DNA of 64,000 nt from Streptomyces sp. GQFP (GCF_021545335.1 NZ_CP089312.1:4216001-4280000), one strand, 5' to 3'; positions 7,227 to 16,227 are shown, counted from the stretch's first letter. The notes: generated from the sequence alone by a model not told the origin. Numbers and translations are program-made.

Positions 7227-8159
7227 TCACAGGATCGGTGGGCGGCCCAGTCTCGTCAGTCTCCACACCGTTCGCCAGCTCATCGGGCGGCGCTCGCCCG
7301 CCGGTTCGCGCAGGCCCTCCGCGAAGCCGGCGAACCAGGCCCGCAGTGCGCCCGTGGAGCGGGCCCGCAGGACGGTGATCGCGATCCAGACGGCCAGGTG
7401 CACCGGGATCAGCGGCAGCGGCAGTCGGCGGCGGACCAGCCAGACCCGGTTGCGGGCGGTGACCCGGTGGTAGATGGCGTGGCGGGCAGGTGAAGTGCTG
7501 GGGTGGCGCAGCAGGAGCCTGGGTTCGTAGAGGATCTTCCAGTCGGCGTCGACGGCCCGCCAGGCGAGGTCGGTCTCCTCGTGCGCGAAGAAGAAGGCGG
7601 CCGGCCAGTCGCCGGTCTCGTCGAGCATCTCCATGCGCAGGGCGTGGCCGCCGCCGAGGAACTGGGTGACGTACCCGCCGAGCATCGGATCGCCGGCGCC
7701 GGGCCGGGGCACGTGCCGGCGCTGGGTCACGCCGTTCTCGTCGGCGATGCGGAAGCCGACGATGCCGAGCCGGGGGTCGGCGGCGTACAGGTCCCGTACG
7801 CGGGTGAGCACATCGGGGTCGACGAGGAGGCCGTCGTCGTCGAGGTCGACCACGACGTCGATGTCGCCGAACTCCCGCAGCCGGGCCAGCGCCACGTTTC
7901 GGCCGCCCGGACAGCCGAGGTTCTCGTCGACCTCGATGGTGGTGACCTCGCCGGAGAGGCCGGGGAGTTCGGGCAGCGGACAGCCGTTGCCGACGAGCAC
8001 GACGCGGTCGGGGGCGAGGTCCTGCTTGGCGACCGACTCCAGCAGCGCGTTCAGCGCGGCGGGCCGGTTTCCCATGGTCACCACGGCCACCGCGATACGC
8101 GGCTCCACCGTCATGCCACCCACCAGACCCACCTCGTTCCGGCCGCCGACGTCCACCAT
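7227..8159 (-). CDS. Family 2 glycosyltransferase
   Basis: GT-A fold glycosyltransferase of about 310 residues. The N-terminal strand AVAVVTMGNRPAALNALLES, the ENLGCPGGRNVAL motif and the acidic VVDLDDDGLL, where the DxD-type motif binds the nucleotide sugar and metal, define GT2. A hydrophobic segment near residues 235-260 (LIPVHLAVWIAITVL) could anchor it to the membrane. The acceptor cannot be told. ATG at 8159 gives MVDVGGRNEV and may be leaderless (ATAACAT lies about 10 bp upstream). ATG at 8114 (MTVEPRIAV) is an equally plausible start. The upstream 100 bp is AT-rich with a direct AGTACG repeat at 8199 and 8210. Confidence 0.88.
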   Translation of the reverse strand: MVDVGGRNEVGLVGGMTVEPRIAVAVVTMGNRPAALNALLESVAKQDLAPDRVVLVGNGCPLPELPGLSGEVTTIEVDENLGCPGGRNVALARLREFGDIDVVVDLDDDGLLVDPDVLTRVRDLYAADPRLGIVGFRIADENGVTQRRHVPRPGAGDPMLGGYVTQFLGGGHALRMEMLDETGDWPAAFFFAHEETDLAWRAVDADWKILYEPRLLLRHPSTSPARHAIYHRVTARNRVWLVRRRLPLPLIPVHLAVWIAITVLRARSTGALRAWFAGFAEGLREPAGERRPMSWRTVWRLTRLGRPPIL

Positions 8160-8256
8160 CGCGGTCGGATGTTATCTGTTTACAGTAAGGATGTATTAAG
8201 TACGCATTGAGTACGTCTCTTCTGCATAACACCCTTGCACAAACACCCTAAGGCGT

Positions 8257-9564
8257 TCAGTCGGAGCCGGATTCCAACCACGTCCGCAGCGCCCACCACC
8301 AGTGCAACGTTCCCAGCGGTCCGGAGGAGACGCCCGGCAGATCATCGGTCAGGGACTCACCGGTGAGCTGCTGGAGGCGGGCCAGGCGATAGCGGACGGT
8401 GTTGGGGTGGGTGAACAGGGTAGCCGCCGTCCGGTCCAGGCGGCGACCGTGATCGAGAAACGCGAGCGCGGTGACCGCGATCTGGCGGTGGAAGTCGTCC
8501 CGGGGGTCCAGGTCCGCGAGCAGACGGGCGCTGAGCCAGGCGCCCAGCAGCGGCTGGTCGGCGAGGGCGATCTCGGCGGCCAGCTCGGTGAGTTCGTACA
8601 CGCCGGGGTGCAGACACGGGCCCCGGTCCAGGGCGCGGACACAGAGGCCGTACGCCGCCCGGAGGTCGTCCAGGGGGACGGCCGGTGAGACCACGACGAG
8701 CGGCCCGGCGCCCTCCGTACCGCTACCGCTACCGCTACCGTTCTCGCCCCACTCCCCCTCCCCCTCTCCTTCCCCGTCATCGATGCGCTCGCCCGCCGGC
8801 AGCTGCGGGTACAGGCCCACCAGGCGGCCGTCGAGCATGCCGAAGAGGCAGCCGCGCAGGGCGGCGAGGCGGTGGGTCAGGCGCCGGGTGCGGGCGGGGT
8901 CGCCGCCCGGGCGGGCGACCAGGAGGTGGCGTACGGCGTCCTGGCGCAGCCCGGCGCGCGTCAACTCCTCGGCGGCGGGCGGTGGTTCGCCCTCGACGAG
9001 GAGCCGGCGGAGCAGTCGCGCCCGGGTCTCGCCCAGGGCGCGCGGGGTGTCCCACTCGGCGGCGCGGTAGCCGTGCACGACGTGCCGTTGCAGGGCGTCG
9101 CCGTACTCCTTGAGGCGCAGGACGGCGGTGAGCAGCGCGGCGTCGGGGACGCCGGCCGAGCGGCAGCGGTCGACGGTGATCTCGACGGCGCGGGTGTGGG
9201 CGGCCTGAACTCCGCGCAGTACGGCGGTCATCGGCACGCCCTGGGCTGCGCGGTCGGCGCCGAGGAGGAGGGCGGCGGCGAAGTCCTGGGTGTCGATGCC
9301 CAGTTCGTCGCTGTCCCCTATACGGAGGCCGCCTTCATCGAGGTTCGTGTCGCCCAGCCAGGCGCCGGCCGCGTCGATCATGGCGGTGACGTGCCAGTGG
9401 GTCTCCGCCTCGGCGAGCCGGGCCACCTCGGGAGAGTGCGACCGGGCCGCGTGCACGAGTTCGCCCTGGACGTCCGCGTCGGCGGCCATGGCGCGCAGCA
9501 CCTCGGCGACGGTCTCGCGGTCGGGCCGTCCGGACCGCTCGGAGACGTCGGTGAGGACCGTCAT
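8257..9564 (-). CDS. PucR-family transcriptional regulator
   Basis: Regulator of 435 residues. The C-terminal 60 residues carry the PucR HTH (LDRTAATLFTHPNTVRYRLA, then RLQQLTGESL), a Fis-like helix-turn-helix. The middle resembles the GGDEF-like CdaR domain. A low-complexity Glu/Gly/Ser linker is present around residues 255-285. PucR proteins usually activate catabolic genes in response to a metabolite. The ATG at 9564 follows GGGAGAGG. The gene is divergent from the flavin dehydrogenase at 9814, so that gene is the most likely target. Confidence 0.92.
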   Translation of the reverse strand: MTVLTDVSERSGRPDRETVAEVLRAMAADADVQGELVHAARSHSPEVARLAEAETHWHVTAMIDAAGAWLGDTNLDEGGLRIGDSDELGIDTQDFAAALLLGADRAAQGVPMTAVLRGVQAAHTRAVEITVDRCRSAGVPDAALLTAVLRLKEYGDALQRHVVHGYRAAEWDTPRALGETRARLLRRLLVEGEPPPAAEELTRAGLRQDAVRHLLVARPGGDPARTRRLTHRLAALRGCLFGMLDGRLVGLYPQLPAGERIDDGEGEGEGEWGENGSGSGSGTEGAGPLVVVSPAVPLDDLRAAYGLCVRALDRGPCLHPGVYELTELAAEIALADQPLLGAWLSARLLADLDPRDDFHRQIAVTALAFLDHGRRLDRTAATLFTHPNTVRYRLARLQQLTGESLTDDLPGVSSGPLGTLHWWWALRTWLESGSD

Positions 9565-9813
9565 GGGCCTCTCCCTTCCGCGTCGGTGCGGTGTCGCCGG
9601 GACACAACGGAGGGGCGGATGCGTTGGCTCCCGGCTACTACCGCGCTGTCGTACCGACCTGATTCCCTGGGCGCTACCGACGGTAACCCCAGGCTCGCCA
9701 GAAACACACCCTTCGCGCGGACGCCCCACGCGCCCGTGCACGCGCATCCGATCCCGCGTCCGATCACGCATTCGCACCCGCATCCGCCGTACGTCCTCCC
9801 GGAAGGCACCCCC
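9565..9813. promoter_or_regulatory. Divergent control region, PucR regulator / flavin dehydrogenase
   Basis: The 249-bp gap contains a run of direct repeats of the GCRTCCG type around 9740-9790, which are candidates for PucR binding. GGAAGG lies just upstream of the ATG at 9814. I see no strong -35/-10 pair by eye. Confidence 0.35.
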
Positions 9814-11595
9814 ATGGAGCACTTGACTGACCCGGTCAGCCGCCGCCGGGCACTGACCCTGGCCGGCGGCGCGGTCGCCGCCACCGCCCTCACCCAGACG
9901 GGTACGGCCTTCGGGGCCTCGGCGGCGGCCACGACCGCCGACGCGATCGTCGTCGGCCACGGTCTCGCCGGGCTGGTCGCCACGGCCGAACTCGCCGCCG
10001 CGGGCCGCAAGGTGCTGCTGCTCGACCAGGAACCGGAGACCAACCTCGGCGGGCAGGCGTTCTGGTCGTTCGGCGGGCTGTTCTTCGTCGACTCCGTCGA
10101 GCAGGGCCTGATGGGCGTCAACGACTCGCCGGAACTGGCCTGGCAGGACTGGCTGGGCACGGCCGGCTTCGACCGGGGCATCGACGACCCGCTCGGCCAG
10201 GACTACTGGGCCTATAAGTGGGCCGAGTCGTACGTCGACTTCGCGTCCGGCGAGAAGCGGTCCTGGCTGGCGGGCCTCGGCATGCAGTGGTTCCCGATGG
10301 TCGGCTGGGCGGAGCGCGGTGGCGGTCTCGCGGACGGCCACGGCAACTCCGTACCGCGCTTCCACGTCACCTGGGGTACGGGTCCCGCCGTAGTGGAACC
10401 GTTCGAGAAGAAGGTGCGGGCGGCGGTGGCGGACGGGCTGGTGACGTTCAAGCACCGCCATCGCGTGGACGAGATCGTGCGGACGAACGGTGTCGTCACC
10501 GGCGTCCGCGGCGCGGTGCTCGAAGCGAGTACAGCCGCGCGGGGCAAGGCCAGTTCGCGGACGGTGGTCGGGAGCTTCGAGCTGAGCGCCGAGGTGGTGA
10601 TCGTGACGTCCGGCGGTATCGGCGCCAACCACGATCTCGTACGGGCCAACTGGCCGGCCCGGATGGGCACCGCGCCCAAGTCGATGATCACGGGTGTGCC
10701 CGCGCACGTGGACGGGCGGATGCTCGGGATCACCGAGAAGGCGGGCGGGCGGATCGTCAACCCGGACCGGATGTGGCACTACACGGAGGGGATCAAGAAC
10801 TACGACCCGATCTGGGCGGGCCACGGCATCCGGATCCTGCCCGGGCCGTCCTCGATGTGGTTCGACGCGACGGGCAAGCGGTTCTCCGCGCCCGACATGC
10901 CGGGCTACGACACCCTCCACACCCTCAAGTCGATCACCGACACCGGTTACGACTACTCGTGGTTCGTGACCACCCAGAAGATCCTCGCGAAGGAGTTCGC
11001 GCTCTCCGGGTCCGAACAGAATCCTGATCTAACAAATAAGGACATCTGGATGCTGCTCTCGCGCATCTGGCAGACGCCGGAACCGCTGGAGCGGTTCAAG
11101 AAGTACGGCGAGGACTTCATCGTCTCCGAGACGCTGTCCGAGCTGGTCCGGGGCATGAACAAGCTGACCGGGACGAGTCTGATCGACCTGGCCTCGCTGC
11201 AGCGGCAGATCGAGGCGCGGGACCGGGAGATCGACAACGCGTACAGCAAGGACGCGCAGGTCATGGGCATCCGGAACGCGCTGTCGTATCCCGGTGACGT
11301 GCTCAGCCGTACGGCGTCGGCGCACAAGATCCTGGACTCGTCCGCCGGGCCGCTGATCGCCGTGCGGCTCAACATCCTGACGCGCAAGACCCTGGGCGGG
11401 CTCCAGACCGATCTGTCGGGGCGGGTTCTCGATGCTGCCGGGGCGCCGATTCCCGGGCTGTACGCGGCTGGGGAGGTCGCGGGGTTCGGGGGTGGCGGGG
11501 TGCATGGGTACCGGTCGCTGGAGGGGACGTTCCTCGGGGGGTGTCTGTTCTCTGGGCGGCAGGCGGGGAGGGCGGCGGCTGCGGCCACTGCCTGA
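9814..11595 (+). CDS. Tat-exported FAD-binding dehydrogenase (KstD/fumarate reductase-like)
   Basis: Flavoprotein of 593 residues. Residues 9-35 form a Tat signal (SRRRALTLAGGAVAATALTQ), so export of the folded enzyme is likely. The dinucleotide-binding fold follows at about 46-76 (DAIVVGHGLAGLVATAELAA). The C-terminus PGLYAAGEVAGFGGGGVHGY with LEGTFLGGCLFSGR is the second FAD-contacting region of the FAD_binding_2 family, which includes 3-ketosteroid dehydrogenases and fumarate reductases. The substrate is unknown. It is divergent from the PucR regulator and followed by a hairpin terminator at 11616. Confidence 0.92.
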   Translation: MEHLTDPVSRRRALTLAGGAVAATALTQTGTAFGASAAATTADAIVVGHGLAGLVATAELAAAGRKVLLLDQEPETNLGGQAFWSFGGLFFVDSVEQGLMGVNDSPELAWQDWLGTAGFDRGIDDPLGQDYWAYKWAESYVDFASGEKRSWLAGLGMQWFPMVGWAERGGGLADGHGNSVPRFHVTWGTGPAVVEPFEKKVRAAVADGLVTFKHRHRVDEIVRTNGVVTGVRGAVLEASTAARGKASSRTVVGSFELSAEVVIVTSGGIGANHDLVRANWPARMGTAPKSMITGVPAHVDGRMLGITEKAGGRIVNPDRMWHYTEGIKNYDPIWAGHGIRILPGPSSMWFDATGKRFSAPDMPGYDTLHTLKSITDTGYDYSWFVTTQKILAKEFALSGSEQNPDLTNKDIWMLLSRIWQTPEPLERFKKYGEDFIVSETLSELVRGMNKLTGTSLIDLASLQRQIEARDREIDNAYSKDAQVMGIRNALSYPGDVLSRTASAHKILDSSAGPLIAVRLNILTRKTLGGLQTDLSGRVLDAAGAPIPGLYAAGEVAGFGGGGVHGYRSLEGTFLGGCLFSGRQAGRAAAAATA

Positions 11596-11615
11596 CTGTC
11601 CTTCAGTTTGCTTGG

Positions 11616-11644
11616 GTGCGCCGCACGGTCGTCGTGCGGCGCAC
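11616..11644 (+). terminator. Hairpin terminator after the flavin dehydrogenase
   Basis: An 11-bp perfect stem (GTGCGCCGCAC / GTGCGGCGCAC) with a 7-nt loop sits 20 bp after the stop codon, followed by TCCCTTGTTG. This is a typical high-GC terminator without a long U-tract. Confidence 0.7.
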
Positions 11645-11769
11645 TCCCTTGTTGTCCGGCCGTATTCCAGCACTACTCGATCACTACTCGATCGCCGCGC
11701 AGGAACGAGTAGCCCCGGGCGGGTCAACGCCCGCGAGGCGGACGTCGGTTGGCCGTCCGCGAACACCGA

Positions 11770-11803
11770 GAAACCCCGGGCCAGGAGGGTGACCCGGGGT
11801 TTC
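11770..11803. terminator. Bidirectional terminator between convergent genes
   Basis: An 11-bp perfect inverted repeat (GAAACCCCGGG / CCCGGGGTTTC) with a 12-nt loop lies between the flavin dehydrogenase and the convergent acyltransferase. It carries A/T bases at both outer edges, so it can serve either direction. Confidence 0.7.
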
Positions 11804-11853
11804 GGCGGAGGGGGCGCGGTCGGCCGGTCAGCGCATGGACTCAGTGCATGGGC

Positions 11854-13113
11854 TCAGTGCATGGACGAGGCGTTGCGCAGTCGTGCGAACGACGTGTCCA
11901 GGCCCCGTTTCATGATCCGCGCCAGGGGTGCTTCGACGAACTTGTGGACGAACCAGCTCAGCACCAGGAAGCCGGCGATCACGGAGACGACCAGGAGGCG
12001 GGCGTCCATGGTGTCGCGCAGGCGGTTGATGACCGTCGTACCGACCAGGTAGTGCATCAGATAGAACGGGTAGGTCAGCGCACCGGCCGTGACCAGCCAT
12101 TTCCAGCGGATGCGGTCGGTGTAGCCGAGCGCGATGGCGACCATGAGGAGCAGGAAGAGGGTGAAGATCAGCACGCTTCCGCGCCAGCTGGAGACGCGTT
12201 CGACCGTGTCGATGCGATGCCCCAGTTCCCGCTGACCCATCAGCCAGGACATGGCGAGGATGCCCCAGAGCAGCAGGTCCTGGCCGAAGCGGTGCATGAG
12301 GTAGAGGGCGAGGCCGGCGATGAAGTACCAGGCGCCCTCCGGGTTGATGATCAGTGTCGCCGGGCGGAAGCCGGCCGCCGGGGCGATCATCGCGGCGGCG
12401 CCCCAGAGGCAGCAGAACACCACGACCTTGCGATACGTCAGCCCGGTCACGACGACGGCCATGAAGAGCAGGTAGAAGCGCATTTCCGACCAGAGGGTCC
12501 AGTACACGCTGTCGACGTTCGCGACGAACGAACCGGACTGCAGCATCGTGAAGTTGAGCAGGACGTCGCGTGCCCGGTGCCGCGGCCACACCCCGGGCAG
12601 GACGATCAGGGCCACCGAGGTGAAGATGATGGCGAACCAGTACGCGGGGTAGAGCCGGATCACGCGGGAGGTGAAGAACTGGCGCGGGGTGCGGCCCCAG
12701 CACGACATGCAGATGACGAACCCGCTGATGACGAAGAAGATCTCGACGCCGAGCCAGCCGTACGCGGAGAACCGGAACCAGGTCGGCATGATGTCGGACA
12801 CCGCCCGGCCCCAGATCGCATTGTCCGGCTGGTTGACCCTCCAGGTCCCGGCGTAGTGATGCAGGGCCACGACGAGGGCGGCGAGCAGACGGAGCCCGTC
12901 GATGGCGTAGAGCCGACGGTCGCCGCGCCCCGGGAGGGCGGCGTGCTTCGCCGTCGTCCGGGTGGGCTTCTTCGTCGCCCCTGCGGATCCCGCAGGCCCC
13001 GGCACATGCTCGGTAGTGGCCAGCGGGAGCGGCTGCCTCGGAGACGGGATCACCTTCTGCATCCCGGCCGTGACCCGCCCACGCATCGGCGGCCCACTGT
13101 CCGCACCTTGCAT
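11854..13113 (-). CDS. Membrane acyltransferase 3 family (OafA/NodX-like)
   Basis: Integral membrane acyltransferase of about 420 residues with roughly ten hydrophobic helices. The N-terminal signature RLYAIDGLRLLAALVVALHH and the SAYGWLGVEIFFVISGFVIC segment place it in the acyltransferase 3 family, which O-acylates sugars, antibiotics or cell-envelope glycans. The start ATG at 13113 (MQGADSG) is preceded by AATCAGG. ATG codons at 13134 and 13242 would add 7 or 43 residues without better signals. The first 60 residues are a proline/threonine-rich cytoplasmic tail. No neighbouring biosynthetic gene reveals the substrate. Confidence 0.88.
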   Translation of the reverse strand: MQGADSGPPMRGRVTAGMQKVIPSPRQPLPLATTEHVPGPAGSAGATKKPTRTTAKHAALPGRGDRRLYAIDGLRLLAALVVALHHYAGTWRVNQPDNAIWGRAVSDIMPTWFRFSAYGWLGVEIFFVISGFVICMSCWGRTPRQFFTSRVIRLYPAYWFAIIFTSVALIVLPGVWPRHRARDVLLNFTMLQSGSFVANVDSVYWTLWSEMRFYLLFMAVVVTGLTYRKVVVFCCLWGAAAMIAPAAGFRPATLIINPEGAWYFIAGLALYLMHRFGQDLLLWGILAMSWLMGQRELGHRIDTVERVSSWRGSVLIFTLFLLLMVAIALGYTDRIRWKWLVTAGALTYPFYLMHYLVGTTVINRLRDTMDARLLVVSVIAGFLVLSWFVHKFVEAPLARIMKRGLDTSFARLRNASSMH

Positions 13114-13384
13114 CGACACCTGATTTTCCCCCATCGGAAAGCTCGCCCGCACCGACCGTCTGCGCCCCTGGAACGGCGTCAGCAGCCGACAGCGGAACGG
13201 CGAGCGCTTGCCCATCAAGAGCCACGGCAAACCCGCGAACACCGTAGAACCTCATGGTTCACGCAAAGAGACTTCTGGGTCAGTTCAAGGGTTGTAGAGC
13301 GAAAGGGATCGGATTTCGACGGAATACGGAGGGTTCTGTTCCTGATCGTGCCGCGGTCGGGGCGATGCGTTGGCGACACCTTGA

Positions 13385-13405
13385 TAACAAAACTCTTGTT
13401 AAAAT
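13385..13405 (+). promoter_or_regulatory. Operator/promoter of the RHH-PIN toxin-antitoxin pair
   Basis: TAACAA-N5-TTGTTA at 13385-13401 is a palindrome, and TAAAAT at 13400-13405 fits a -10 box 6 bp before the antitoxin ATG at 13412, so a leaderless start is plausible. Autorepression of such pairs through a palindrome over the promoter is the rule in type II systems. Confidence 0.55.
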
Positions 13406-13411
13406 GGCCCC

Positions 13412-13693
13412 ATGGGTACACCCCCCGCATCCCCCGCCCCCGGCGAAGGCCCCGTCCGCCCGGTCTCTGTCTCCCTCCACGAGGGCACCATCGCCGCCCT
13501 CAAGGAGCGGACCGGCAAGCGAGGCATGTCCGCGTACGTCGAAGCCCTCATCCAGCGTCAATTGGAACGCGAGCGGCTCCGCGAGCTCATCGAGGACGCG
13601 GAAACCGAACACGGCCCGGTCGACCAGGCAGCGGTCGAGGCCAAGCGAGCCGTTCTGCGCGGCGACGCCACAGGTTCGGTGAACGCCGCGTGA
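13412..13693 (+). CDS. Ribbon-helix-helix-type antitoxin
   Basis: Protein of 93 residues. The core VRPVSVSLHEGTIAALKERT with GKRGMSAYVEALIQRQLERE matches a ribbon-helix-helix DNA-binding antitoxin, with the strand at about 17-23 and two helices after it. The C-terminal part is charged and would bind the toxin. It overlaps the PIN-domain gene by 4 bp (GTGA), so the two are translationally coupled in the normal antitoxin-first order. A palindrome lies on its promoter. Confidence 0.85.
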   Translation: MGTPPASPAPGEGPVRPVSVSLHEGTIAALKERTGKRGMSAYVEALIQRQLERERLRELIEDAETEHGPVDQAAVEAKRAVLRGDATGSVNAA

Positions 13694-14082
13694 GCGGCAC
13701 CCTTGTCCTGGACTGCGAGGGTCTGTCGAAGCTGGTGCGCCGTACGCCCGAACTCACCGAGTGGCTGGCCGCGGCCGAGGGCGAGGACATCCGCGTCGTC
13801 ACCAGCTCCGTCACCCTCGTCGAGGCCCGCGATCCCAGGACCGGTCAGGCCCGCTTCGACCACGCCGTCTCTCGCGTCAACATCATCCCGCCCACCGAGG
13901 CCATAGCCCGCCACGCGAGCAAGCTCCTGGCCGCGGCGGGGCTGCACGGCCACAAGCACGCCCTCGACGCGATCGTCGCGGCCACCGCGCTCGCGTCACC
14001 GGCCCCGGTGACCGTCCTGACCTCGGACCCCGAGGATCTCGTCATGCTGTGCGGCACGGGTGCCCAAGTGATCAAGGTCTGA
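13690..14082 (+). CDS. PIN-domain toxin ribonuclease
   Basis: Protein of 130 residues beginning at GTG 13690 (MSGTLVLDCEGLSKLVRRTP). Acidic residues of a PIN active site are visible: Asp8 in VLDCEG, Glu in TLVEARD, Asp in HALDAIVAATAL and Asp in TSDPEDL. PIN toxins are Mg-dependent RNases that cleave tRNA, rRNA or mRNA. The coupled upstream RHH protein is the presumed antitoxin. The 3' end overlaps by 11 bp the convergent gene at 14072. The pair looks intact. Confidence 0.85.
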   Translation: MSGTLVLDCEGLSKLVRRTPELTEWLAAAEGEDIRVVTSSVTLVEARDPRTGQARFDHAVSRVNIIPPTEAIARHASKLLAAAGLHGHKHALDAIVAATALASPAPVTVLTSDPEDLVMLCGTGAQVIKV

Positions 14083-14416
14083 TCTCAGCCACGTCTTCGA
14101 AGTCTTCGAACGGTTCGTCACTCCAGCGGAACCAGGCCTGGTCGCCCTCGACGTGCAGGAGGAACTCCGCGACCGGCCCCGACGGCGACACCAGAGTCAG
14201 GGCCCGGGCGATCCGGTCGTACACCTCGTCGAACCGCTCGTGCTCCTCCGTCTCGACCAGCGCGAGCAGCTCGACGAACCAGGGCTCGACCTCGACGAAC
14301 GCGGGCTCGGGGGCGAAGCGGCCCCTGAGCCAGGGGAAGTCGGCGTCGTCGATCAGGATCTCGCCGAGGAGTTGCCGGTCCCGCTCCAGGCGCCAGATCT
14401 GTCCCTCAAATCCCAT
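14072..14416 (-). CDS. Conserved hypothetical acidic protein
   Basis: Protein of 114 residues, MGFEGQIWRLERDRQLLGEI at the N-terminus and rich in Asp/Glu and aromatic residues (WFVELLALVETEEHERFDEV). No enzyme motif, signal or membrane segment is visible. I do not recognise the family by name, although the composition and start look like a genuine Streptomyces gene. It is convergent with the PIN toxin and its last 11 bp overlap it. Confidence 0.7.
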   Translation of the reverse strand: MGFEGQIWRLERDRQLLGEILIDDADFPWLRGRFAPEPAFVEVEPWFVELLALVETEEHERFDEVYDRIARALTLVSPSGPVAEFLLHVEGDQAWFRWSDEPFEDFEDVAEIRP

Positions 14417-14461
14417 TCCGGCCCCCCCTCCAAGGTCCTGACCGCAGCCTAGATCCTGGCG

Positions 14462-14785
14462 TCACCACTCCTCGCCGAGGGCCTGGAGTACGTAGAGGCG
14501 TACGGGGTCGTCGTGCGGTGCGCGGTTCAAGGGGCGGCGGGGCGGGGTGGGTGCGGGTTGCTGCCAGCAGGGTTCCTCGGGGAGGAGGGGGGAGGTTCGG
14601 TCCTGGGGTGGGGTGTGTTGGGTGCGTCGGTGCCAGCGGCGCCAGCGGGCGTGGTGGGGGTTGGGGAGGGTCCAGACGTAGGGGTCGGGGGTGCGTGGTG
14701 GCGAGGTGGGTGTGGGGGCGGCTGGTGGGCGGGGGTGGAGTACGGCGGTCAGCCTGGTGAGCAGTCGGGTCGTCAGCCGGAGCAT
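14462..14785 (-). CDS. Hypothetical Pro/Arg-rich small protein
   Basis: Protein of 107 residues from ATG 14785 (MLRLTTRLLTRLTAVLHPRP). It is rich in Pro, Arg, Thr and Trp, with a conserved-looking end (DDPVRLYVLQALGEEW). Its start lies inside the last codons of the ATP-binding gene upstream (stop at 14773), so it is probably translated by coupling with that gene. The role is unknown. The composition is unusual enough that a non-coding origin is not excluded. Confidence 0.55.
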   Translation of the reverse strand: MLRLTTRLLTRLTAVLHPRPPAAPTPTSPPRTPDPYVWTLPNPHHARWRRWHRRTQHTPPQDRTSPLLPEEPCWQQPAPTPPRRPLNRAPHDDPVRLYVLQALGEEW

Positions 14786-15186
14786 GCGGGGGCGACTTCC
14801 GGCAGCGGGAAGGTGGCCCAGGCGCACTTGGTGAAGCGGCGTACGTCGTATCCCCATTGGTTGGTCAGGGCTGCGATGACTGCCAACCCGCGCCCGTTCT
14901 CGTCGTGTTGACCGGCGGTGCGGGGTGCCGGGGTCTTCTCCTTGTCGGGGTCGGAGACCTCCAGCAGGAGTTGGCCGTCCTGGAGGGACAGGGTCACCTC
15001 GACCAGGGAGAAGGTCACCTCGCAGTGCCGTACGGAGTTGGTGACGAACTCAGTGGCCACGAGGGCGACGTCGGCGGCGAGTTCAGGGGGCAGGCCCCAG
15101 TCGGCGAGGGCCTTTCGGACCTGGGCTCGGGCTTCGGGGACGCTTCTGGGGTGCTTGGGGATGCGGAAGGTGGTGGGTTCGGGCAT
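14773..15186 (-). CDS. ATP-binding protein, anti-sigma factor (RsbW/HATPase_c_2) type
   Basis: Protein of 137 residues with a GHKL ATPase fold: the N box ALVATEFVTNSVRHCE (about 44-58), then VSDPDKEKTP and the G2 box ENGRGLAVIAALTNQWGYD (about 96-114). Such short proteins in Streptomyces act as serine kinases/anti-sigma factors or partners of SpoIIE phosphatases. It is divergent from an XRE/DUF397 pair, the arrangement seen at many Streptomyces loci where the three types co-occur. Confidence 0.9.
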   Translation of the reverse strand: MPEPTTFRIPKHPRSVPEARAQVRKALADWGLPPELAADVALVATEFVTNSVRHCEVTFSLVEVTLSLQDGQLLLEVSDPDKEKTPAPRTAGQHDENGRGLAVIAALTNQWGYDVRRFTKCAWATFPLPEVAPACSG

Positions 15187-15357
15187 GGCGGTACCCCCTG
15201 ACGCTCGGTCATGTTCGCGCTCTGTAGTGGAGCGTGTGCACTGAGGCTAGAGCCACATGAGAAACAACCGCAAGCAGAAAGGTCGCATGCATGCGGTATT
15301 ACTAATGTGCGACAACTGCCCTGCCCTACAGTGGAGTTGCGAGAGAGGGGATTCGGG

Positions 15358-16227
15358 ATGCCCGCAGGGGGACGACCGACCGTGCGCAGCAGGCGACTTG
15401 GGGCGGCGCTCAGGAGGTTCCGGCAAGCGGCCGGGTTTGACCAGCCGCAGGCTGCCGAGGTGATCGCGGCACACCAGACCCGAGTCAGCCGCATCGAGAC
15501 TGGACACGTCATCGCCCGCCCCATCGAGATCCGGGCGATGCTGAAGGCGTACGGCAACGACGAACCCGAAGTACGCCTGAAACTGGAGGAGTTGGCCAAG
15601 CAGTCGAACCGGCGCGGCTGGTGGCTCGAACATGCGGCGCACCTGCGTCCGGACTACCTCGACCACATCGCGCTGGAGGACGACGCAACGTACATCCGCG
15701 AGTGGCAGCCGGTTCTGGTGCCGGGACTTCTGCAGATCCCCGCCTACACGGAGGGGAACATCGCGGCCGATCCCAACTACGTTGCCCCAGAACTGGTCGC
15801 TGACCTGCTGAAGGTACGCAAGGCGCGACAGGTCAAGATCGAGGAGGGCGGAGCAACGTACAGCGCCATCCTCTGGGAAGGCGTCATCACGCATCCCTTG
15901 GTGAGCACCGAGGTTCACCGGGATCAGCTGTCCGCGATCCTGGAGATCAGTAAGCGGAAGAACGTCACCGTGCAGGTGCTGCCGTTCAGCGCGGGTGCAT
16001 TGGCGGCGCTGACCTCTGCCTTCTCCACGTTCAGCTTTGACGCGGAACCAACGGTCGAGGCCGTGACCCTGGAGAACCTGCGAGGCACATCGGTCCTCGA
16101 AGGGCCCGAGGATCTAACCGCTTACGCCAACGCGTACGACCTACTACGCTCGGCAGCACTGGCACCGGACGCGAGTACGAGACTCATCCGGCGTGTACTG
16201 CGGACCACCAAGGAAGACACACCGTGA
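15358..16227 (+). CDS. XRE-type HTH regulator with DUF5753 domain
   Basis: Regulator of 289 residues. The HTH spans about 10-65 (LGAALRRFRQAAGFDQPQAA with HQTRVSRIETG), and DUF5753 covers about 105-275 (REWQPVLVPGLLQIPAYTEG then VTVQVLPFSAGALAALTSAF). ATG 15358 follows GAGAGAGGGG. It overlaps the DUF397 gene by 4 bp (GTGA), the usual bicistronic pair of Streptomyces. Members related to Scr1/BldB partners affect development and antibiotic production. A self-complementary CGCATGCATGCG lies upstream at about 15284. Confidence 0.92.
   Translation: MPAGGRPTVRSRRLGAALRRFRQAAGFDQPQAAEVIAAHQTRVSRIETGHVIARPIEIRAMLKAYGNDEPEVRLKLEELAKQSNRRGWWLEHAAHLRPDYLDHIALEDDATYIREWQPVLVPGLLQIPAYTEGNIAADPNYVAPELVADLLKVRKARQVKIEEGGATYSAILWEGVITHPLVSTEVHRDQLSAILEISKRKNVTVQVLPFSAGALAALTSAFSTFSFDAEPTVEAVTLENLRGTSVLEGPEDLTAYANAYDLLRSAALAPDASTRLIRRVLRTTKEDTP

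Noticed and set aside
8257..10920. N-terminal extension of the PucR regulator across the flavin dehydrogenase
   Set aside because: The extension is antisense to the dehydrogenase; ATG 9564 with GGGAGAGG is the natural start.
11749..14082. A 777-codon frame extending the PIN toxin far upstream
   Set aside because: The upstream part is antisense to the acyltransferase. The coupled RHH antitoxin stop and GTG at 13690 give the true start.
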